The notes beneath the pieces are model-generated. The model was given only the letters and a program-made list of their open reading frames with translations, had not been told where the DNA came from and searched no databases. Source: Campylobacteraceae bacterium (GTDB lineage: Bacteria; Campylobacterota; Campylobacteria; Campylobacterales; Sulfurospirillaceae). From it: DNA of 27,024 nucleotides. The position numbers and the translations under genes are program-made. The DNA lies in NCBI GenBank assembly GCA_019162915.1, contig JAFLKZ010000194.1, positions 1,461 to 28,484 of the forward strand. The letters are read 5' to 3'. Below are positions 23,419 through 27,024 of the stretch, piece after piece (position 1 is the first letter of the stretch; each line of letters starts with the position of its first letter).

Positions 23419-24201
23419 TTATTTCCCGATGATAATACTGCTTGATTTGATCATCGCACAGACTTTAGTACCTACATGTAAACTCAACTTTTGAATAGAT
23501 TCTGTGGTAATCGTGGAAACTACTACATCATTATTGCCTACATCAATACTCACTTGAGAGTTAATCTCTCCTATTTTGATGTCTGTAATAACACCCACAA
23601 GCTTATTACGAGCACTCGTTGCGATATCGAGTGTCGTGGTAAGCAAGACTGATGAAGCCTTGATAATGCCAACAACCTCATTCCCTACTTCAAGCCCTAA
23701 TTCTTCTACAGCACTATTTGTAATAGTCGAAACAAGAATTACCCCACTTTTAAGCACAATACTTACCTCAGCATTGACTTTAGCCTTTTTAATCTCACCG
23801 ACTTTGCCCATCAGTTGATTTCTAGCACTAATTTGCATCGCAATCCTTTGTAAGTTTTTAATACTTTCTAATTCAAAATCAGAAATATTGGAGAGCGTTT
23901 TTAAAAATCTTTCATACTCTCGCTTAAGAATATAGTAGTTTTTAACCATCTCTTCTCCAAATGGCGTTAAAGTTGTTCCACCTCCTCCACTCCCTCCTGT
24001 TATGCGTACAACCAAAGCCTTAGAAGAAAGGTTGTTCATCAAATCTACAGCTTCCCAAGCAGCTTTATAACTTATGCCTACTCTTTTTGCCGCACTCGTA
24101 ATCGACCCACAATCCAAAATCGCTTCTAAAAGTTTAATACGCTTTTCTAGTAATACAGGCTTATCAAAACTCATCATACTAGAGGGCAGTTCCTTATTCA
24201 T
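23419..24201 (-). CDS. modE: ModE molybdate-responsive transcription regulator (full length)
   Basis: 260 residues, close to E. coli ModE. The N-terminal winged helix (1-115) has SITSAAKRVGISYKAAWEAVDLMNN and the GGSGGGGTTLTPFGEEMV wing region. Two C-terminal TOBE/Mop domains (about 122-188 and 192-260), starting SARNQLMGKVGEI and SARNKLVGVITDI, bind molybdate or tungstate. The metal-bound dimer normally represses molybdate transport genes. It is the first gene of the operon. Its ribosome site AAGGA lies in one half of an operator-like palindrome (24208-24232), which fits strong autorepression. Confidence 0.95.
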   Translation of the reverse strand: MNKELPSSMMSFDKPVLLEKRIKLLEAILDCGSITSAAKRVGISYKAAWEAVDLMNNLSSKALVVRITGGSGGGGTTLTPFGEEMVKNYYILKREYERFLKTLSNISDFELESIKNLQRIAMQISARNQLMGKVGEIKKAKVNAEVSIVLKSGVILVSTITNSAVEELGLEVGNEVVGIIKASSVLLTTTLDIATSARNKLVGVITDIKIGEINSQVSIDVGNNDVVVSTITTESIQKLSLHVGTKVCAMIKSSSIIIGK

Positions 24202-24207
24202 ACTATT

Positions 24208-24232
24208 CCTTATATAGTTTAAGTATATAACG
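24208..24232 (-). promoter_or_regulatory. modE: ModE operator-like site 1, at the modE start
   Basis: Read on the minus strand: CGTTATATA, 7 bases, TATATAAGG, an inverted repeat with one mismatch, very close to the CGTTATATA/TATATAACG halves known for E. coli ModE. It ends 7 bases from the modE ATG and overlaps its ribosome site. Confidence 0.75.
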
Positions 24233-24267
24233 CTATCTCCTAAGTAAATACTTTTGCAAAATTATAC

Positions 24268-24292
24268 CGATATAACCTTAATAGATATAACG
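24268..24292. promoter_or_regulatory. ModE operator-like site 2
   Basis: CGATATAAC, 7 bases, GATATAACG: two half-sites with the same 25-base layout as site 1, centred 60 bases from it. The left half is imperfect (7 of 9 bases match the inverse of the right). It lies between modE and the divergent carboxypeptidase gene. Confidence 0.55.
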
Positions 24293-24372
24293 ATAAATGA
24301 TTAAAAAGTGAGCATCCCTTTCAAAAGTTCCTAAAATAGGCATTTTCAAAAGGAAAGTTTTAAGAATATTTA

Positions 24373-24378
24373 TATAAA
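24373..24378 (+). promoter_or_regulatory. -10 element before the carboxypeptidase gene
   Basis: TATAAA at 24373-24378 within an A/T-rich stretch, 28 bases before the ATG at 24407. AGAG (24400-24403) may serve as the ribosome site. Confidence 0.45.
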
Positions 24379-24406
24379 ATAGTGGAAATCATCATAAAAG
24401 AGAAAT

Positions 24407-25291
24407 ATGTCCCATAAATTTTTAGCGCTTCTCTTTGGCGCATGTTTATTTACAAACTCACTGTTTGCAAGTTATCTTGACAAAGAAACTTCCGATAGAA
24501 TTAAAAAAAATGTAGATTCTATCATCGCAAAAGACCTTAACACTAAACAACTTATTTTTGCAAAAGATGAACAAAAAATAATAGAACCCGCTAGTCTTAC
24601 TAAAATCATGACTGCCACACTTGCGCTAGAGAGTGGAAAAATGAATAACATCGTGACCATAACCAAAGAAATGATACAAGTAGAACCAACTAAAGCAGGC
24701 CTTAGAGTAGGTGAAAAATTTTATCTCAAAGATTTGGTGAAAGCTGCGATGGTCATGTCTGCTAATGATGCGGCGATGAGTATTGGTGTTTATCTTGGCG
24801 ATGGTGATGTCGATAAATTTGTCAGAGAAATGAATCAAAAAGCAAAAAAAATTGGAATGAAAAATACAAACTTTACCAATCCATGTGGCTTTGATATAGG
24901 GAACCATTATTCCACGGCCCTTGATCTTCTTACTCTTAGTGAATATGCTATCAAAAGCAATGCTTTTAATGAAATGGCGCAGTTAAAACGATATGATTTT
25001 AAAGCCATTAACACCAAAAGAAATTATGCCGCATACACGCACAATAGACTTCTTAATAATTATAAATACGCGGTGGGAATTAAAACAGGTTATACCCAAA
25101 AAGCTGGCCCTTGCCTCATTGCGAGAGCCAAAAAAGATGGTAAAGATATCTTAGTTGTAATGCTTAACTCAGAACACCGATGGAAAGACATTAAAGTTAT
25201 CTTTGATGATGTTATGCCCGATGTAACAGGAACAAGGCCTCCTGCAAAAGCAAAAATTATACACTTAAAAAGTACGAAAAAAAGAGCTTAG
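24407..25291 (+). CDS. D-alanyl-D-alanine carboxypeptidase (PBP5/6-like serine peptidase S11)
   Basis: 294 residues with a signal peptide (MSHKFLALLFGACLFTNSLFA). The three active-site motifs of penicillin-recognising enzymes are present in order: SLTK (S63, K66), SAN (118-120) and KTG (226-228). It trims the terminal D-Ala from peptidoglycan pentapeptides in the periplasm. The protein ends shortly after the catalytic domain in a Lys-rich tail (STKKRA), without the full PBP5 C-terminal domain and amphipathic membrane anchor, so it is a short, probably soluble form. It is divergent from modE and converges on proC. Confidence 0.93.
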   Translation: MSHKFLALLFGACLFTNSLFASYLDKETSDRIKKNVDSIIAKDLNTKQLIFAKDEQKIIEPASLTKIMTATLALESGKMNNIVTITKEMIQVEPTKAGLRVGEKFYLKDLVKAAMVMSANDAAMSIGVYLGDGDVDKFVREMNQKAKKIGMKNTNFTNPCGFDIGNHYSTALDLLTLSEYAIKSNAFNEMAQLKRYDFKAINTKRNYAAYTHNRLLNNYKYAVGIKTGYTQKAGPCLIARAKKDGKDILVVMLNSEHRWKDIKVIFDDVMPDVTGTRPPAKAKIIHLKSTKKRA

Positions 25292-25293
25292 GT

Positions 25294-25315
25294 TCTCTCT
25301 TACGAGAGACTTTTA
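25294..25315. terminator. Short hairpin between the convergent carboxypeptidase and proC genes
   Basis: TCTCTC (25294-25299) and GAGAGA (25304-25309) pair around the 4-base loop TTAC, followed on the plus strand by CTTTT. On the minus strand the loop contains the proC stop codon. The stem is short and the T tract brief, so it is a weak terminator at most. Confidence 0.45.
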
Positions 25316-26043
25316 GCTCGCTCATAAGAGGCTTCCATCGCTTTGATAAAACTATCTCTTACCCGTCCTTCTTCTAATTTTGCATAACCAGCAGCCGTTG
25401 TTCCAGCGGGGGACATCACTTTGTCTTTTAAAATGGCAGGATGTTCATTCTTAAGCACTTCCCCCATTCCCTCAAATAACGCTGCGATATATTGATACGT
25501 GACAACCCTTTTCATCCCTAGATTGACTGCACCATCACTTAATGCTTCTGCTACAAGTGCCATCCAAGCAGGAGATGAGCCTGCAAGTCCTGAGGCGATA
25601 TCAAGCTCTTTTTCACTCTCTAGCCAAAAGCACTTACCTATCGTACTAAGAAGATCCATAGCAATATCTTTAAAAGCGCTATCACCACACACAGAAGTAG
25701 CAGATTTACAGACCATAGCAGCCATATTGGGCATGGAGCGAATATAGTGTTTTGAAGCGATACCTAGTCTTAATTTTTCTAACGTTATCCCTGCCATGAC
25801 AGAGATAACACCGTTTGCGCAACCTGTGGTTTGAAGTGTTCCAAAAGATTGTGGCTTGATGGCTACGATAACGGTATAGCCCTCTAAAGAAGGAATTTCT
25901 TGTACAATTTTAATCGAAGGATAACGCTCTTGTAATATCTGAGCTCTAAAAATCTGACGCTCAACAACGGTAATATCCTTTACATGTAAGCCTTGAAGCA
26001 TTGCTCCGCCCATATTTCCAGCACCGATTAAAAGTAGTTTCAT
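25300..26043 (-). CDS. proC: Pyrroline-5-carboxylate reductase
   Basis: 247 residues, slightly shorter than the usual 260-270. It reduces pyrroline-5-carboxylate to proline with NAD(P)H, the last step of proline synthesis. The Rossmann motif GAGNMGGAM is at 7-15, VIVAIKPQ lies near 60, and SVMAGITLEKL and YIRSMPNMAAMV follow. The C-terminal dimer region contains SGLAGSSPAW and KDKVMSPAGTTAAGYAKLEEG, the family signature. AGGA precedes the ATG at 26043. A TTACATGTAA copy (25980) codes LHV near its N-terminus. Confidence 0.95.
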   Translation of the reverse strand: MKLLLIGAGNMGGAMLQGLHVKDITVVERQIFRAQILQERYPSIKIVQEIPSLEGYTVIVAIKPQSFGTLQTTGCANGVISVMAGITLEKLRLGIASKHYIRSMPNMAAMVCKSATSVCGDSAFKDIAMDLLSTIGKCFWLESEKELDIASGLAGSSPAWMALVAEALSDGAVNLGMKRVVTYQYIAALFEGMGEVLKNEHPAILKDKVMSPAGTTAAGYAKLEEGRVRDSFIKAMEASYERAKSLS

Positions 26044-26079
26044 TTTAAAATCCTATAAATTTTTAGCCATTATAACGCA

Positions 26080-27024
26080 TTATTGGTAGCGAAGTGCTTC
26101 TATTGGCTCTAATTTGGAAGCTTTATAGGCAGGATAAAATCCAAAAAAGACACCTACCCCCGTAGCAACTAGAAAAGAGATAATAATTGAATTTTGTGTA
26201 ACAAGTGCTTTAATAGGCAAGAATTTCTCCGCCACCATCGCTCCTCCCACACCAAGACCAACTCCAATCAAACATCCAATAATAGAAATCATCAATGCTT
26301 CAAGTAAAAACTGTACTAAAATTTCTCTCTGCCTTGCACCAATAGCAATACGAATACCAATCTCCCTTGTTCTCTCCGTCACAGAAACCAACATGATATT
26401 CATAATGCCAATGCCCCCCACGAGTAATGAAATCGAAGCAATGGCGGCAAGCATTAAAGACATCGCTTTGGTTGTCTCCGCTGCGGTGTTAGCCAAAGCA
26501 GTGAGGTTGCGAATACTAAAGTCATCCTCAGCACTCTCTCGAAGTTTGTGGCGTTGCCTCAAAAGTTGTACCATCTCTTTTTCAGCTTTGGGCATCACTT
26601 CTTCGGAGCTTGCTTCTACCATGATAAAACGAACCGTTCCTTTAAACTGACTTCCAAAAAGCTTCGTTTGCGCCGTGCTAACAGGGACTAAAACAGTATC
26701 GTCTTGATCTCTACCATCTAAACTTTGACCTTTAGCGCCTAGTACTCCCACGACAAGATAGGGACTTTGCTTGATGCGGATGGTTTTCCCTACAGGATTT
26801 TCATCGCCAAAAAGATTTTTGACGACTGTTTGACCCAAGATGGCAACCCTTGTCGAGCCTCTTACATCCGAGTCACCAAATCCAAAACCACTTTCCAACA
26901 CCCAATCACGCACCTGAAGATATTGCGGTGTTGTACCAATGATTTGCACATTCCAGTTAGCAGATTGATACACTATTTGTGCCGTGCCTGATGCTACGGG
27001 AGCAGCAGCTGCAATAGAAGAAAG
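26080..27024 (-). CDS. macB: MacB-type ABC transporter permease, C-terminal part
   Basis: The frame is open to the window edge, so the N-terminal part (ATPase domain if a full MacB, and the first membrane segment) is outside. About 314 residues are visible: the end of the periplasmic MacB domain (NWNVQIIGTTPQYLQVRDW, VVKNLFGDENPVGKTIRI), then the FtsX-like part with three membrane segments (about 180-205, 235-260, 270-295) and the family motifs GGIGIMNIMLVSVTERTREIGIRIAIGAR and the ending LEPIEALRYQ. MacB with MacA and a TolC-type pore exports peptides, siderophores or macrolides. The gene ends 36 bases before proC. A stand-alone permease with a separate ATPase gene is the alternative. Confidence 0.88.
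   Translation of the reverse strand, partial: LSSIAAAAPVASGTAQIVYQSANWNVQIIGTTPQYLQVRDWVLESGFGFGDSDVRGSTRVAILGQTVVKNLFGDENPVGKTIRIKQSPYLVVGVLGAKGQSLDGRDQDDTVLVPVSTAQTKLFGSQFKGTVRFIMVEASSEEVMPKAEKEMVQLLRQRHKLRESAEDDFSIRNLTALANTAAETTKAMSLMLAAIASISLLVGGIGIMNIMLVSVTERTREIGIRIAIGARQREILVQFLLEALMISIIGCLIGVGLGVGGAMVAEKFLPIKALVTQNSIIISFLVATGVGVFFGFYPAYKASKLEPIEALRYQ

Noticed and set aside
24322..24354. Direct repeat TTTCAAAAG upstream of the carboxypeptidase gene
   Set aside because: Two 9-base A/T-rich copies are easily expected by chance in this base composition, and they match no known site.
24626..24907. 93-codon open frame antisense to the carboxypeptidase gene
   Set aside because: It lies wholly inside a gene with all catalytic motifs, has no ribosome site, and its Cys/His/Phe-rich product looks like a shadow translation.

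Overview
The window looks like chromosomal sequence of a free-living campylobacterotan (epsilonproteobacterium), most likely Sulfurospirillum or a close relative. The reasons are low G+C, tight gene packing with ATGA overlaps, a fused ispDF gene followed by an HP1021/Cj1608-type orphan regulator, an ATP-sulfurylase-like gene and pgpA (the order I recall from Campylobacter jejuni Cj1607-Cj1610), a C. jejuni-like molybdate operon with a separate molbindin, and respiratory/anaerobic accessory genes. Genus assignment is inference. I see no rRNA, tRNA, CRISPR array, phage gene or insertion sequence, and no gene-free stretch over 300 bases.

Layout. 1-870: 3' part of a membrane glycosyltransferase, closed by a strong terminator. 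963-3496: FIST-domain sensor kinase and OmpR-type regulator. 3627-5593: tungsten-type aldehyde:ferredoxin oxidoreductase (AOR) with a MoaD-like sulfur carrier. 5621-9187: an outer-membrane TonB receptor carrying the CxxxM and HxM copper motifs of OprC/NosA, divergent from its own exbB-exbD-tonB. 9204-10312: a second, tailed MoaD-like protein divergent from a ThiF/MoeB-like E1 enzyme. 10334-11804: membrane diguanylate cyclase and a small Cys protein. 11832-14242 (minus): mrp and dapD. 14347-17985: ispDF, HP1021-like regulator, degenerate ATP sulfurylase, pgpA. 18068-19214: yceI and convergent yigZ. 19341-24201 (minus): modE-modA-molbindin-modB-modC-modA2-modB2. 24407-25291: D,D-carboxypeptidase. 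25300-27024 (minus): proC and the C-terminal part of a MacB permease.

How the parts fit. Much of the window concerns metals: a molybdenum/tungsten module (two binding proteins and two permeases sharing one ATPase, a full ModE with two operator-like sites, AOR, two MoaD-like proteins, one E1) and a copper import module. The only ATPase gene of the Mo/W operon, modC, reads with a one-base frameshift in a GGGAAAA run; this should be checked as a sequencing error before it is taken as real.

The most unexpected signal is not a gene. The palindrome TTACATGTAA occurs ten times, with three further 9/10 copies, always inside genes and in more than one reading frame. This resembles a HIP1-like genome-wide DNA motif.
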